Counted from the stretch's first letter, positions 18,224 to 26,414 are shown. The stretch: 64,000 nucleotides of DNA from Streptomyces humicola (GCF_024436035.1 NZ_JANFNG010000008.1:124001-188000); one strand, 5' to 3'. The notes: generated by a model not told the origin, from the letters alone. Numbers and translations: made by a program.

Positions 18224-19573
18224 TCACTGCCCCCGGTACATCTCTGCCACCAGGAACGCCAGGTCCAGCGACTGGCTGCGGTTGAGCCGTGGGTCGCACG
18301 CCGTCTCGTAACGCTGGTGCAGGTCGTCGACGAAGATCTCGTCGCCGCCGCCGACGCACTCGGTGACGTCGTCACCGGTCAGCTCCACGTGGATGCCGCC
18401 CGGGTGGGTGCCGAGCCCCTTGTGCACCTCGAAGAAGCCCTTGACCTCGTCAAGCACGTCGTCGAAGCGGCGCGTCTTGTGTCCGGAGGCCGCCTCGAAG
18501 GTGTTGCCGTGCATCGGGTCGCACACCCATGCCACCTGCGCACCGGACGCGGTGATCTTGTCCACCAGGGCCGGGAGCCTGTCGCGGATCTTGTCCGCGC
18601 CCATCCGGGTGATGAAGGTGAGCCGCCCCGGCTCGCGCTCCGGGTCGAGCCGGTCGATCAGCGTCAGCGCTTCCTCGGGCGTCGTCATCGGACCGAGCTT
18701 CACCCCGATCGGATTGCGGATCTTCGAGGCGAACTCGATGTGCGCATGGTCCAGCTGCCGGGTGCGCTCGCCGATCCACACCATGTGCGCCGAGACGTCG
18801 TACAGGTTCCCGGTGCGCGAGTCGGTACGGGTGAGCGCCGACTCGTAGTCGAGAATGAGCGCCTCGTGCGAGGAGTAGAACTCGACGGTCTTGAACTCCT
18901 CAGGGTCCGTCCCGCAGGCCCGCATGAAGTTCAGCGCGTTGTCGATCTCGCGCGCCAGCGCCTCGTAGCGCTGCCCGGACGGCGAGGACTTCACGAAGTC
19001 CTGGTTCCAGGCGTGCACCTGGCGCAGGTCCGCGTAGCCACCGGTGGCGAACGCACGCACCAGGTTCAGCGTGGCCGCCGACGAGTGGTACATCCGCTTG
19101 AGCCGCTGCGGATCGGGCGTACGCGCCTCGGGCGTGAAGGCGAAGCCGTTGACGCTGTCGCCCCGGTACGTCGGCAGGGTCACCCCGTCGCGCGTCTCGG
19201 TCGGCTTCGAGCGCGGCTTGGAGTACTGCCCGGCGATCCGCCCGACCTTCACCACCGGCACGGAGGCCGCGTAGGTGAGCACCGCGCCCATCTGCAGCAG
19301 CGTCTTGAGCTTGTTGCGGATCTGGTCCGCGGAGACGGCGTCGAAGGCCTCGGCGCAGTCGCCGCCCTGCAGCAGGAACGCCTCACCACGGGCGACGGCG
19401 CCCATGCGGGCACGCAGCTGGTCGCACTCGCCCGCGAAGACGAGCGGCGGATACGACTCGAGGTCCGCGATCACATCGCGCAGAGCCTCGGGATCCGGCC
19501 ACTCGGGCTGCTGCGCCGCGGGAAGGTCTCGCCAGCTCTTGGCACCGGCGTGGGTTTCGGCATTCACGGTCAC
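18224..19573 (-). CDS. aroH: Class II DAHP synthase (3-deoxy-7-phosphoheptulonate synthase)
   Basis: A 449-residue class II enzyme of the plant/actinobacterial type catalysing the first step of the shikimate pathway. Conserved blocks include FAGECDQLRARMGAVARGEAF, LQGGDCAEAF, GRIAGQYSKPRS, WVCDPMHGNTFE and GGIHVELTGDDVTEC, which carry the metal and PEP ligands. The length is normal. The GTG start at 19573 gives MTVNAETHAG. It provides precursor for the tryptophan genes trpEG and trpD elsewhere in this window. Confidence 0.97.
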   Translation of the reverse strand: MTVNAETHAGAKSWRDLPAAQQPEWPDPEALRDVIADLESYPPLVFAGECDQLRARMGAVARGEAFLLQGGDCAEAFDAVSADQIRNKLKTLLQMGAVLTYAASVPVVKVGRIAGQYSKPRSKPTETRDGVTLPTYRGDSVNGFAFTPEARTPDPQRLKRMYHSSAATLNLVRAFATGGYADLRQVHAWNQDFVKSSPSGQRYEALAREIDNALNFMRACGTDPEEFKTVEFYSSHEALILDYESALTRTDSRTGNLYDVSAHMVWIGERTRQLDHAHIEFASKIRNPIGVKLGPMTTPEEALTLIDRLDPEREPGRLTFITRMGADKIRDRLPALVDKITASGAQVAWVCDPMHGNTFEAASGHKTRRFDDVLDEVKGFFEVHKGLGTHPGGIHVELTGDDVTECVGGGDEIFVDDLHQRYETACDPRLNRSQSLDLAFLVAEMYRGQ

Positions 19574-19686
19574 ATGGACAAGGTTACGGGGTGGTGACCG
19601 AGGCCTGGGTCTTGGCCCAGCAGGTGAGACGCGGCGCGGCGGCCGACGTTTGACGCACGCGCCAATCGGTGACCAGAATTCAGGTC

Positions 19687-19980
19687 ATGACGACGATACC
19701 ACTGGCGGACGCCAAGGCGCGGCTTTCTGCCGTACTGGACGAGGTGCGCGACACCCACGAACGTGTCGTGATCACTCGGAACGGCAGACCTGAAGCCGTG
19801 ATCATGTCGGTGTCGGATTTGGAAGCGCTGGAAGAGACGCTGGACCTCCTGAGCACCCCCGGCGCACTCGGCCAGATCGCCGAGGCGGAGCAGGACATCG
19901 ATCGAGGCGAAGGCACTGACGCCGAAGAGCTCCGACGCCTGATGCAAGAGCGGTCGCGCGCCGAGCAGGAGCGCGAGTGA
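19687..19980 (+). CDS. Type II antitoxin, Phd/YefM family
   Basis: A 97-residue antitoxin. The N-terminal TTIPLADAKARLSAVLDEV and RVVITRNGRPEAVIMS are the Phd/YefM DNA-binding fold. The acidic C-terminus (QDIDRGEGTDAEELRRLMQ) would wrap and neutralise the toxin encoded next. The ATG at 19687 is chosen on family alignment; a GTG 18 bases upstream is possible. The last four bases overlap the toxin gene. Autorepression by the complex is the usual mode, but no clear operator palindrome is visible. Confidence 0.9.
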   Translation: MTTIPLADAKARLSAVLDEVRDTHERVVITRNGRPEAVIMSVSDLEALEETLDLLSTPGALGQIAEAEQDIDRGEGTDAEELRRLMQERSRAEQERE

Positions 19981-20267
19981 GCGACGAGGCATACACCCTG
20001 GCGCTTGCACCTGCCGCGCGACGGGCCCTCACCGAACCGCCCCCAAAGGGACTCCCCTTCGCCGTAGCCACTGCGGTCACCGAGTTCATCACGGGCGCAC
20101 TTGTGGACAATCCCCAACGCGTGGGCAAGCCCCTGATGCGTGAACTGGCCGGCTACCACTCGGTGCGACGAGGTGCGTACCGCGTCGTCTGCCGCATCCT
20201 CGAAGCCGAGCGCGTGGTGCGTGTTGTACGTATCGACCACCGCGCGGATGTCTACCACACCCGATAG
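19977..20267 (+). CDS. Type II toxin, RelE/ParE family
   Basis: A 96-residue toxin. Typical marks are LAPAARRALTEPPPK near the N-terminus, GKPLMRELAGYHSVRRGAYRVVCRI in the middle and VRVVRIDHRADVYHTR at the end. RelE-type members cleave mRNA on the ribosome, ParE-type members poison gyrase; the sequence resembles the RelE-type group paired with YefM-like antitoxins. The GTG start overlaps the antitoxin stop by four bases (GTGA). Confidence 0.9.
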   Translation: MSDEAYTLALAPAARRALTEPPPKGLPFAVATAVTEFITGALVDNPQRVGKPLMRELAGYHSVRRGAYRVVCRILEAERVVRVVRIDHRADVYHTR

Positions 20268-20269
20268 GC

Positions 20270-20380
20270 GAAGCCACCGTCAACGCGGCACTGGAAGACT
20301 CCGGCAAGCGCCGTAAGCGCGAGGACTTCGCCGCATGGCTCGACGAGGGCGGTCTGCCCGACCTCACAGGTACCAGTTGA
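20270..20380 (+). pseudogene. C-terminal remnant of a VapB-like antitoxin
   Basis: Immediately after the RelE stop, in another frame, 36 codons read EATVNAALEDSGKRRKRED then FAAWLDEGGLPDLTGTS and stop. The TVNAALE block followed by a basic stretch matches the end of the ribbon-helix-helix plus linker of actinobacterial VapB antitoxins. No start codon or N-terminus is present. It is a relic of a third toxin-antitoxin module; a chance reading is possible given its size. Confidence 0.45.
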
Positions 20381-20391
20381 CCAACGGGCGA

Positions 20392-21357
20392 TCAGCGATC
20401 GGCGGTGTCATACAAAGAGCGAAACCTCTTCACCGACACGTTCCCTCCCGAGAAGACGACGCCGACGCGCTCGGGGAGCGGGGCGAGCCGGTCGGCGAGG
20501 AGCGCGGCGAGACCAACGGCTCCGCTGGGCTCGACGACGGTCTTGAGCCGCTCGAAGGCCAGCGTCATGGCGGACCGGATCTCGTCGTCGCTCACCACGA
20601 CGATCTCGTCGACCAGACGGCGGACGACGGAGAAGGTCAGCTCGCCGGGCATGTCGATCGCCAGCCCGTCCGCGATGGTGCGCGGCACGTCGATCCGCAC
20701 CCGCTCGCCTGCCGCGAGCGACCGCCGCGTGTCGTCGCCGTTCTCCGGCTCGACGCCGACGACACGGATCTGCGGGTGCAGCGCCTTGGCGACGGTGGCG
20801 CAGCCCGAGATCAGCCCGCCGCCGCCCACCGGGACGACCAGCACGTCGAGCGGTCCGGTCTCCTCCAGCAGCTCCAGGGCGACCGTCCCCTGCCCGGCCA
20901 TCACGTCGGGGTGGTCGAACGGCGGGATCAGCGTCAGCCCGCGCTCGTCCGCGATCCGCTCGGCGACGGCCCGGCGGTCCTGGGTGTAACGCTCGTAGAT
21001 CACGATCTCGGCGCCGTAGCCTCGCGTCGCAGCGAGCTTCTCCTGGGGCGCGTCCTCGGGCATGACGATCACGGCGTGCGTCCCGGCGAGCCGGGCGGCG
21101 AGTGCGACCGCCTGCGCATGGTTGCCGGAGGAGAACGCGGCCACGCCGCGCCGGAGTTGCTCCGGCGTGAGCCGGGAGATCGCGTTGTAGGCGCCGCGGA
21201 ACTTGAACGCTCCGACACGCTGGAGGTTCTCGCACTTGAAGTACAGCTGCGCGCCGCCGCACGCTTCGTTCACGGTCCGCGAGGTCAGGACGGGGGTCCG
21301 GTGCGCGATCCCGTCGATCCGCTTTGCCGCATCCCGTACGTCGTCCAGCGTCAGCAT
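20392..21357 (-). CDS. PLP-dependent threonine/serine dehydratase
   Basis: A 321-residue fold-type II PLP enzyme. FKFRGAYNAI holds the Schiff-base lysine, SSGNHAQAVALAA the PLP phosphate/ring contacts and GGGGLISG the phosphate loop. There is no C-terminal ACT regulatory domain, so it is the short catabolic (TdcB-like) or serine racemase/hydroxyaspartate-lyase type rather than IlvA of isoleucine synthesis. It lies in the toxin-antitoxin-rich insert and ends 15 bases from the ATPase fragment on the same strand. Confidence 0.9.
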   Translation of the reverse strand: MLTLDDVRDAAKRIDGIAHRTPVLTSRTVNEACGGAQLYFKCENLQRVGAFKFRGAYNAISRLTPEQLRRGVAAFSSGNHAQAVALAARLAGTHAVIVMPEDAPQEKLAATRGYGAEIVIYERYTQDRRAVAERIADERGLTLIPPFDHPDVMAGQGTVALELLEETGPLDVLVVPVGGGGLISGCATVAKALHPQIRVVGVEPENGDDTRRSLAAGERVRIDVPRTIADGLAIDMPGELTFSVVRRLVDEIVVVSDDEIRSAMTLAFERLKTVVEPSGAVGLAALLADRLAPLPERVGVVFSGGNVSVKRFRSLYDTADR

Positions 21358-21371
21358 CCCGGCATTGCTCC

Positions 21372-21611
21372 TCAGCGCTTGAGCTCGAACCAGACCGTCT
21401 TGCCGGGCCCGTCAGGCAGCGGCTCGGCGTCCCAAGCCTCACTGATCAGCGCGACCAACGCCAGCCCGCGCCCACTCTCGCAGAGCCCTTCCGGCTCGCG
21501 CGGCCCGGGCAGCGCGGGTGAGCTGTCGCTGACTTCCACCCGCGCCCCCTGCCGTTCCTCCTGCCGCGCGATGACGATCGTGCAGCGCCGGTCCGGGACG
21601 TGCTTGAGCAC
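21372..21611 (-). CDS. HATPase (anti-sigma-factor-like) domain protein, start missing
   Basis: The frame encodes the C-terminal two thirds of a streptomycete RsbW/SpoIIAB-like ATP-binding protein: the N-box ELAVTELVTNVLKHVP, an acidic ATP-lid region (VEVSDSSPALP) and SGRGLALVALISEAW. The first ordinary start codon (GTG, 21611) falls after the N-box Asn, which would destroy nucleotide binding. The homologous frame extends upstream through REREERGGDEG-like codons to about 21770 with no ATG, GTG or TTG before a TAG at 21774-21776. Either a non-standard start is used or the gene is 5'-truncated. The coordinates give the minimal open frame. Confidence 0.55.
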   Translation of the reverse strand: MLKHVPDRRCTIVIARQEERQGARVEVSDSSPALPGPREPEGLCESGRGLALVALISEAWDAEPLPDGPGKTVWFELKR

Positions 21612-21858
21612 GTTGGTGACCAGCTCCGTGACGGCGAGCTCGGCGGCGTCCGCGAGCTCAAGAACAGCGACGGTCCCGTCCTCACCCTCGTCCCCGCCGC
21701 GTTCGCGGCGTTCGTCTCGGCTGCCGTGGCCGGCACGTTCACGCGGCCGGATTGGTCTTGACCTAACCAGCCCCTAGCCTCACACTCGCTCCTGTTGTGA
21801 TCCTGCGTCGACCATTTCGTGAAGGTCCCGTGGGGTGGGGGGACTGCAGGGGGGCGTC

Positions 21859-23475
21859 GTGCGTCGCAGCGTCAGGATCGGGATACTCGTCGTCTGCCTT
21901 GCGCTGCTGACAATGGCAGGGCTCGGCGTCTACAACGTCTGGCACGGGCTGGCGGGGGACAACACCGCGTCGACCGCGCCGCCCACGGGTACGCGCACCG
22001 CGGCGCCCGTCGATCCGGTGCACTTCGCGCAGGCGTTTCTCAACTCCTGGGCGGCGGGGCACTACCAGGGTGCGGCCTCCGACACCAACGATCCCTCCGA
22101 CGCGGCGGAAGCGCTGCAGGACTTTCATGACGAGTTGAAGCTGACGGGCCTGAGCTTCAGCCGTGTCGCCGCAGATGCGTCCGCTTCACCCCGTGTCACA
22201 TTCCACGTCAGCGCCCAGCTCGCCGGGCATGGCACATGGTCGTACAACAGCGCGCTGAACGTGGTCGGCGGGGGCGGGCAGGACGCGGTGGACTGGTCGC
22301 CGTCCGTGATCAATCCGAAGCTGGCGGCGGGCACCGCCGTGGAGATCGGGGCGGTGCCGCCGTCCGGCGGCTTCACCGTTACCGACGAGAACGGCACGGT
22401 GCTCACTGCGGCCGCGTACCCGTCGCTGAGCGGCATCTTCAGCACCCTGGCGAGCCGGCCCGGTGAAGCCGGTCAGGGCCGCAACGGCACCGGGGTGATC
22501 GCGGTCAACGCCGACGGTGGGGGCTACGTCGCCACCCTCGACACGTTCACGCCTCCGGTCGCGGGGGCAATCAGGACCACCCTGGACGCGCACCTGCAAG
22601 CCGCGGCCGAACAGGCCGTCGCGCAGGCGTCGCACGGCGGCACGCTCGACACCGGGCTCGTCGCCATCGATCCGCGCAACGGCCACATCAAGGCCATCGC
22701 GGAGTCACCGGCTGGCGGCTTCGACTGGGCGCTGTCCGGCGCCTATCCGCCCGGCTCGACGATGAAGATCATCACCAGTGCGGCCCTGCTCGACAAGGGC
22801 GCCGTCACCGCCACGACCCCGCTTCCCTGCCCCTCGCACTACGCCGTCGACGGCAAGGACTTCACCAACTCCGAGGGCGAGGCGTCCCCGTCCTTCGACC
22901 TCACCGACGACTTCGCCCACTCCTGCAACACCGCTTTCATCTCGCTCCACGACAAGCTCACCGATGACGACCTGGCCACCACGGCCAGGAACGACTTCGG
23001 CATCGGGCTCGGCTGGAACATCGGTGTCGCCTCTGCCGAGGGGCAGATCCCCACTGCCGCCGGCGATGAGGTCGAAAAGGCCGCGGACATGATCGGGCAG
23101 GGGCAGGTGCTGATGAGCCCGCTTCTGATGGCCTCCGTCGGGGCGACCGTCCAATCGGGTACGTTCCGGCAGCCGATTCTCCTGCCGGGGCTCCCCCAGC
23201 AGTCCGCGCCCGGCGCACTTCCGCCCGGCACGGACGCGGCGCTCCAGCAGATGATGTCGGCCACCGCCGAGCGCGGCACCGCGGCACCGCGGATGCAGGG
23301 GATCGAGGGAGGCGGCGCCAAGACCGGCACGGCCGAGGTGCAGGGACAGAACCCCGACGGCTGGTTCGTCGCCTACGACCACAACCTCGCCGTGGCCGCC
23401 GTCGTCACCGGCGGAGGCTACGGCTACACCTCTGCGGGCTACCCCGTACGCGCCGTCCTCCTCGCGGGGCAATGA
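21859..23475 (+). CDS. Penicillin-binding protein (class B-like transpeptidase)
   Basis: A 538-residue protein with an N-terminal membrane anchor (about 6-27) and an NTF2-like MecA_N-type region (about 55-150). The transpeptidase domain has the active-site motifs GSTMK (nucleophile Ser), SCN and KTGTAE in order. It would cross-link peptidoglycan outside the membrane. There is no glycosyltransferase domain. GTG at 21859 follows GGGGGG; a start 24 bases upstream is possible. Paralogues of this shape occur in several copies in streptomycetes. Its place beside toxin-antitoxin genes, away from division genes, suggests an accessory role. Confidence 0.92.
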   Translation: MRRSVRIGILVVCLALLTMAGLGVYNVWHGLAGDNTASTAPPTGTRTAAPVDPVHFAQAFLNSWAAGHYQGAASDTNDPSDAAEALQDFHDELKLTGLSFSRVAADASASPRVTFHVSAQLAGHGTWSYNSALNVVGGGGQDAVDWSPSVINPKLAAGTAVEIGAVPPSGGFTVTDENGTVLTAAAYPSLSGIFSTLASRPGEAGQGRNGTGVIAVNADGGGYVATLDTFTPPVAGAIRTTLDAHLQAAAEQAVAQASHGGTLDTGLVAIDPRNGHIKAIAESPAGGFDWALSGAYPPGSTMKIITSAALLDKGAVTATTPLPCPSHYAVDGKDFTNSEGEASPSFDLTDDFAHSCNTAFISLHDKLTDDDLATTARNDFGIGLGWNIGVASAEGQIPTAAGDEVEKAADMIGQGQVLMSPLLMASVGATVQSGTFRQPILLPGLPQQSAPGALPPGTDAALQQMMSATAERGTAAPRMQGIEGGGAKTGTAEVQGQNPDGWFVAYDHNLAVAAVVTGGGYGYTSAGYPVRAVLLAGQ

Positions 23476-23500
23476 CGCGGCGCGGTCTTGCGGCGTCGGC

Positions 23501-23950
23501 TCAGCCCGGGCAGATGAGCTCGACCCCGGGGAAGTACGTGCGGTACCTGGACACATCGCGGGTGAGCAGTCGGTGAGACCGGATCGCCGCGTGGGCGCCG
23601 ATGTAGAAGTCGGGCAGCGGCGTTGCCTTCTGCCCGCCGCGCCTGCGATAGGCCAGGAATGCCTTGCCCGCGAGAAACCCCGCCTCGTAAGGGAGTTCCT
23701 CCCGCTGGAAGTCCGAGGGCGGTAGCGCTTCGTCGAGGTCCTCGATGGCGTCGTAGCCCACGGATACTTCGGCGTACACGATCGGGTTAATGACGACCAC
23801 CCCTTCGTCACGCGCCCGCGCCAGCGCATCGTCGGACCATTGCGCCCACTTGGGATCGTCGGTCGCAATGTCGAGCAGGACGCAGGAGTCCACCAGGGTG
23901 GTCGGCTCAACCGTTCCGGAGCCGACAACACGCACGTGGTTACTCGCCAC
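23501..23950 (-). CDS. PIN-domain toxin, VapC-like
   Basis: A 149-residue PIN nuclease. The acidic metal-binding residues appear in LVDSCVLLD (first Asp), VYAEVSVGYD (Glu) and PLPDFYIGAHAAI with RLLTRDVSRY (later Asps). Such toxins cut tRNA or rRNA. The start overlaps the antitoxin gene by 11 bases; a GTG 15 bases downstream would shorten it by five residues. The last residues form the usual FPGVELI strand. Paired with the AbrB-type antitoxin upstream. Confidence 0.9.
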   Translation of the reverse strand: MASNHVRVVGSGTVEPTTLVDSCVLLDIATDDPKWAQWSDDALARARDEGVVVINPIVYAEVSVGYDAIEDLDEALPPSDFQREELPYEAGFLAGKAFLAYRRRGGQKATPLPDFYIGAHAAIRSHRLLTRDVSRYRTYFPGVELICPG

Positions 23951-24170
23951 GCAGCAACTCCATGATCTCGTCGGTGCTCATCCGCGTCGTCGCCGTGCCG
24001 CGCAGGCGCCGGGTCGCACGCTGGCCACGGGTCAGGCTGCCTTGCCGGCGCACTATCCGCACGGCCCCGTCCTCGTCGATCAGCACGTCCACCTCGTCAC
24101 CCGGCCGCCAACCGCACTTGTGCCTGATCTCGGCCGGGATCGTGACCTGGCCTTTGCTGTTGAGCCGCAT
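23940..24170 (-). CDS. AbrB/MazE-type antitoxin of the PIN toxin
   Basis: A 76-residue protein with the SpoVT/AbrB swapped-hairpin DNA-binding domain (MRLNSKGQVTIPAEIRHK and GWRPGDEVDVLIDEDG). Its C-terminus (STDEIMELLRGE) should bind the PIN toxin. The ATG at 24170 is chosen because GGAGG lies eight bases upstream; a GTG three codons earlier is inferior. A perfect inverted repeat at 24191-24213 immediately upstream is a likely autoregulatory site. Confidence 0.88.
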   Translation of the reverse strand: MRLNSKGQVTIPAEIRHKCGWRPGDEVDVLIDEDGAVRIVRRQGSLTRGQRATRRLRGTATTRMSTDEIMELLRGE

Positions 24171-24190
24171 AGTGTGCACCTCCGTATCCC

Positions 24191-24213
24191 GTATTACGCC
24201 CGCTACGTAATAC
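24191..24213. promoter_or_regulatory. Inverted repeat, probable operator of the AbrB-PIN module
   Basis: GTATTACG and CGTAATAC (8-bp perfect arms, 7-base spacer) lie 21-43 bases before the antitoxin ATG. This fits a dimeric AbrB-type antitoxin site overlapping its own promoter. Confidence 0.6.
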
Positions 24214-24259
24214 TACCCTCATGTGGAATCCTCGGCCGTGCCTGGAGCCGTGGATCGGG

Positions 24260-24265
24260 TAAGGT
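24260..24265 (+). promoter_or_regulatory. Candidate -10 of the trp leader
   Basis: TAAGGT (TAnnnT) ends seven bases before the trpL ATG, so the transcript could start at the ATG itself. No Shine-Dalgarno sequence precedes trpL. The -35 is not recognisable. Confidence 0.4.
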
Positions 24266-24272
24266 GCGGAGC

Positions 24273-24329
24273 ATGCCCGCGCCGACGATTCTGTTCTGGT
24301 GGTGGACCGCTCAACCGGCGGCCCACTGA
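24273..24329 (+). CDS. trpL: Tryptophan leader peptide TrpL
   Basis: An 18-codon reading frame, MPAPTILFWWWTAQPAAH, with three consecutive tryptophan codons at 24297-24305. It lies 91 bases before the anthranilate synthase start and is followed by a strong hairpin, the classical arrangement for attenuation: ribosomes starved of charged tRNA-Trp stall on the Trp codons and prevent terminator formation. Similar WWW leaders precede anthranilate synthase genes in other streptomycetes (recalled). It is probably translated from a leaderless or nearly leaderless mRNA. Confidence 0.9.
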   Translation: MPAPTILFWWWTAQPAAH

Positions 24330-24379
24330 TCGCGCGCAACGAAAGACTTCCGCGAAGGCCGCCCGAGGGGCGGCCTTCG
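24317..24379 (+). promoter_or_regulatory. trp attenuator (terminator and competing antiterminator)
   Basis: The terminator is a 12-bp perfect stem, 24353-24364 with 24368-24379, loop GAG. GGCGGCC at 24317-24323, inside the end of trpL, is complementary to GGCCGCC at 24357-24363 in the terminator's 5' arm, so a stalled ribosome could free it to form the antiterminator. The pairing is read from the sequence; the switching is inferred. Confidence 0.8.
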
Positions 24380-24420
24380 GCGTATCCGCGGGCCGCCCTT
24401 CCCCACCGAAGGAGTCCCGC

Positions 24421-26406
24421 ATGACCCGTATGAACCACCCATCGGCCGCTGTCGTCGAGCGGCTGCTCAGCCCCGGCTGCCCGCCGTTCGCGCTGCTGCG
24501 GCGCGCGACGCCCGGGCGGGATCACGACATCGTCGAGGTGCTGATCGGGCCTGCCGACGAGGTGCCGCGGCTCGGGGAGATTCCGCTGCCCACGGGCGCG
24601 CCGGAGGGCGGGGCCGCGCTCGACGCGCTGGCGCTCGTGCCGTTCCGGCAGATCCGCGAGCGCGGGTTCGATGTGCGGGACGACGGGACGCCGCTGGTCG
24701 TGCTACGGCCCGAGGAGAGCCACGAACTGCCGCTCGACGAGCTGATGGACGCACTGCCCGCGCACGGCGTACGGGTCGAGGGCGGGGAGTTCGACATCGA
24801 CGACGCGTCCTACGCCCGCATCGTCCGGCGGGTGATCGAGGACGAGATCGGGCGCGGCGAGGGCGCCAACTTCGTCATCCGGCGGACCTTCCACGGCACG
24901 ATCCCGGGATTCGGCGCCCGGGACGCACTGGCGCTCTTCCGGCGGCTGCTCGCGGGTGAACGCGGCGCGTACTGGACCTATGTCGTACACATCGGAAACA
25001 ACAAGCGGCCCGAAGGGCCTTCCTCGGACGGGCGGGGGCGGGAGACGGGCGGGAGCACGCTGGTCGGGGCGAGCCCCGAGGTCCATGTGCGGATGTCGGG
25101 AGGAACGGTGGTGATGAACCCGATCAGCGGGACCTACCGGTATCCGGCGAGCGGCCCTGATGCGGAGGGTCTGCTGGCGTTCCTGCACGACGCCAAGGAG
25201 GTCGAGGAGCTCACCATGGTCGTCGATGAGGAGCTGAAGATGATGTGCGCCGTCGGCGACCTCGGCGGGCAGGTGGTCGGGCCGCGGCTGAAGGAGATGG
25301 CCCACCTCGCGCACACCGAGTACGAGCTGCGCGGGAGGACGTCGATGGACGTGCGGGACGTGCTGCGCGAGACGATGTTCGCCGCGACCGTGACCGGCTC
25401 GCCCGTGCAGAATGCATGCCGGGTCATCGAGCGGTACGAGGCCGAGGGGCGTGGCTATTACGCCGGCGCGCTCGCGCTGATCGGGCGGGACGCGGGCGGG
25501 GCGCAGACACTCGATTCCCCGATTCTCATCCGTACCGCCGACATCGGCGCCGACGGGCGGCTGCGGGTTGCCGTGGGCGCGACGCTCGTGCGGCACTCGG
25601 ACCCGGCCGGCGAGGTGGCCGAGACGCACGCCAAGGCGGCGGGCGTGCTCGCGGCGTTGGGCGTACGGCCCGCTCCCCCGCGCGCGGCGGCTGCACCCCA
25701 CCCGCGGCTCGCCGACGATCACCGGGTGCGCGCCGCCCTCGACGCGCGGCGGGCGAACCTCGCGCCGTTCTGGCTGCGCATGCAGGTGCACGGTGATCGG
25801 CAGCAGGTCGCGCACGCGCTCGTCGTCGACGGCGAGGACAGCTTCACCGCGATGCTCGCCCACGTGCTGCGCTCGGCCGGTCTCGGGGTGACGGTGGTGC
25901 GGTACGACGCGCCCGGGTTGCGGGAGACGGTGCTCGCGCACGAGGGGCCGGTCGTGCTGGGGCCGGGTCCGGGCGACCCGAATGACGTGACGGATCCGAA
26001 GATGCGGCGACTGCGGGCGCTCGCCGCGGAGTTGGTGGCCGGGCACCGGGTGGGAGGTTTGCTGGGGGTGTGCCTGGGCAATGAGCTGATCGCGGCGGAG
26101 CTCGGGCTCGACATCGTCCGCAAGGACGTGCCGTTCCAGGGAGCGCAGGAGCGCATCGACCTGTTCGGGCGCCCCGAGACGGTCGGCTTCTACAACACGT
26201 TCACCGCGCGGTGCGACGAGGCGACCGTGCGCGAACTGGGCATGCACGGCATCGAGTTGAGCCGTGACCCGGTGAGCGGCGATGTGCACGCGATGCGCGG
26301 GCCGCACTTCGCGGGCGTGCAGTTCCACCCGGAGTCGGTGCTGACGATCAACGGGACGGCGATCGTCGCCGAGCTGCTGGCCGCGGTGGCGGTGCCGAGC
26401 CGCTGA
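24421..26406 (+). CDS. trpE: Fused anthranilate synthase TrpEG
   Basis: A 661-residue fusion. The first ~450 residues are the chorismate-binding TrpE/PabB-type domain (NPISGTYRYPASG, VDEELKMMCAVGDLGG, ATVTGSPVQNACRVIERYE). The last ~190 form a class I glutamine amidotransferase with nucleophile Cys in GVCLGNELIA and the His-Glu pair in VQFHPESVL. It converts chorismate and glutamine to anthranilate. PhzE-like enzymes share this architecture, but the Trp leader and attenuator directly upstream mark it as tryptophan biosynthetic. GAAGGAG precedes the ATG. Confidence 0.93.
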   Translation: MTRMNHPSAAVVERLLSPGCPPFALLRRATPGRDHDIVEVLIGPADEVPRLGEIPLPTGAPEGGAALDALALVPFRQIRERGFDVRDDGTPLVVLRPEESHELPLDELMDALPAHGVRVEGGEFDIDDASYARIVRRVIEDEIGRGEGANFVIRRTFHGTIPGFGARDALALFRRLLAGERGAYWTYVVHIGNNKRPEGPSSDGRGRETGGSTLVGASPEVHVRMSGGTVVMNPISGTYRYPASGPDAEGLLAFLHDAKEVEELTMVVDEELKMMCAVGDLGGQVVGPRLKEMAHLAHTEYELRGRTSMDVRDVLRETMFAATVTGSPVQNACRVIERYEAEGRGYYAGALALIGRDAGGAQTLDSPILIRTADIGADGRLRVAVGATLVRHSDPAGEVAETHAKAAGVLAALGVRPAPPRAAAAPHPRLADDHRVRAALDARRANLAPFWLRMQVHGDRQQVAHALVVDGEDSFTAMLAHVLRSAGLGVTVVRYDAPGLRETVLAHEGPVVLGPGPGDPNDVTDPKMRRLRALAAELVAGHRVGGLLGVCLGNELIAAELGLDIVRKDVPFQGAQERIDLFGRPETVGFYNTFTARCDEATVRELGMHGIELSRDPVSGDVHAMRGPHFAGVQFHPESVLTINGTAIVAELLAAVAVPSR

Positions 26407-26414
26407 GCGCCGGC

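Noticed and set aside
19687-24213. Prophage or integrative element
   Set aside because: No integrase, attachment repeats, tRNA target or phage structural gene was found; only small accessory modules.
24421-26406. Phenazine-type PhzE
   Set aside because: Same fused architecture, but the Trp leader peptide and attenuator immediately upstream indicate tryptophan synthesis.
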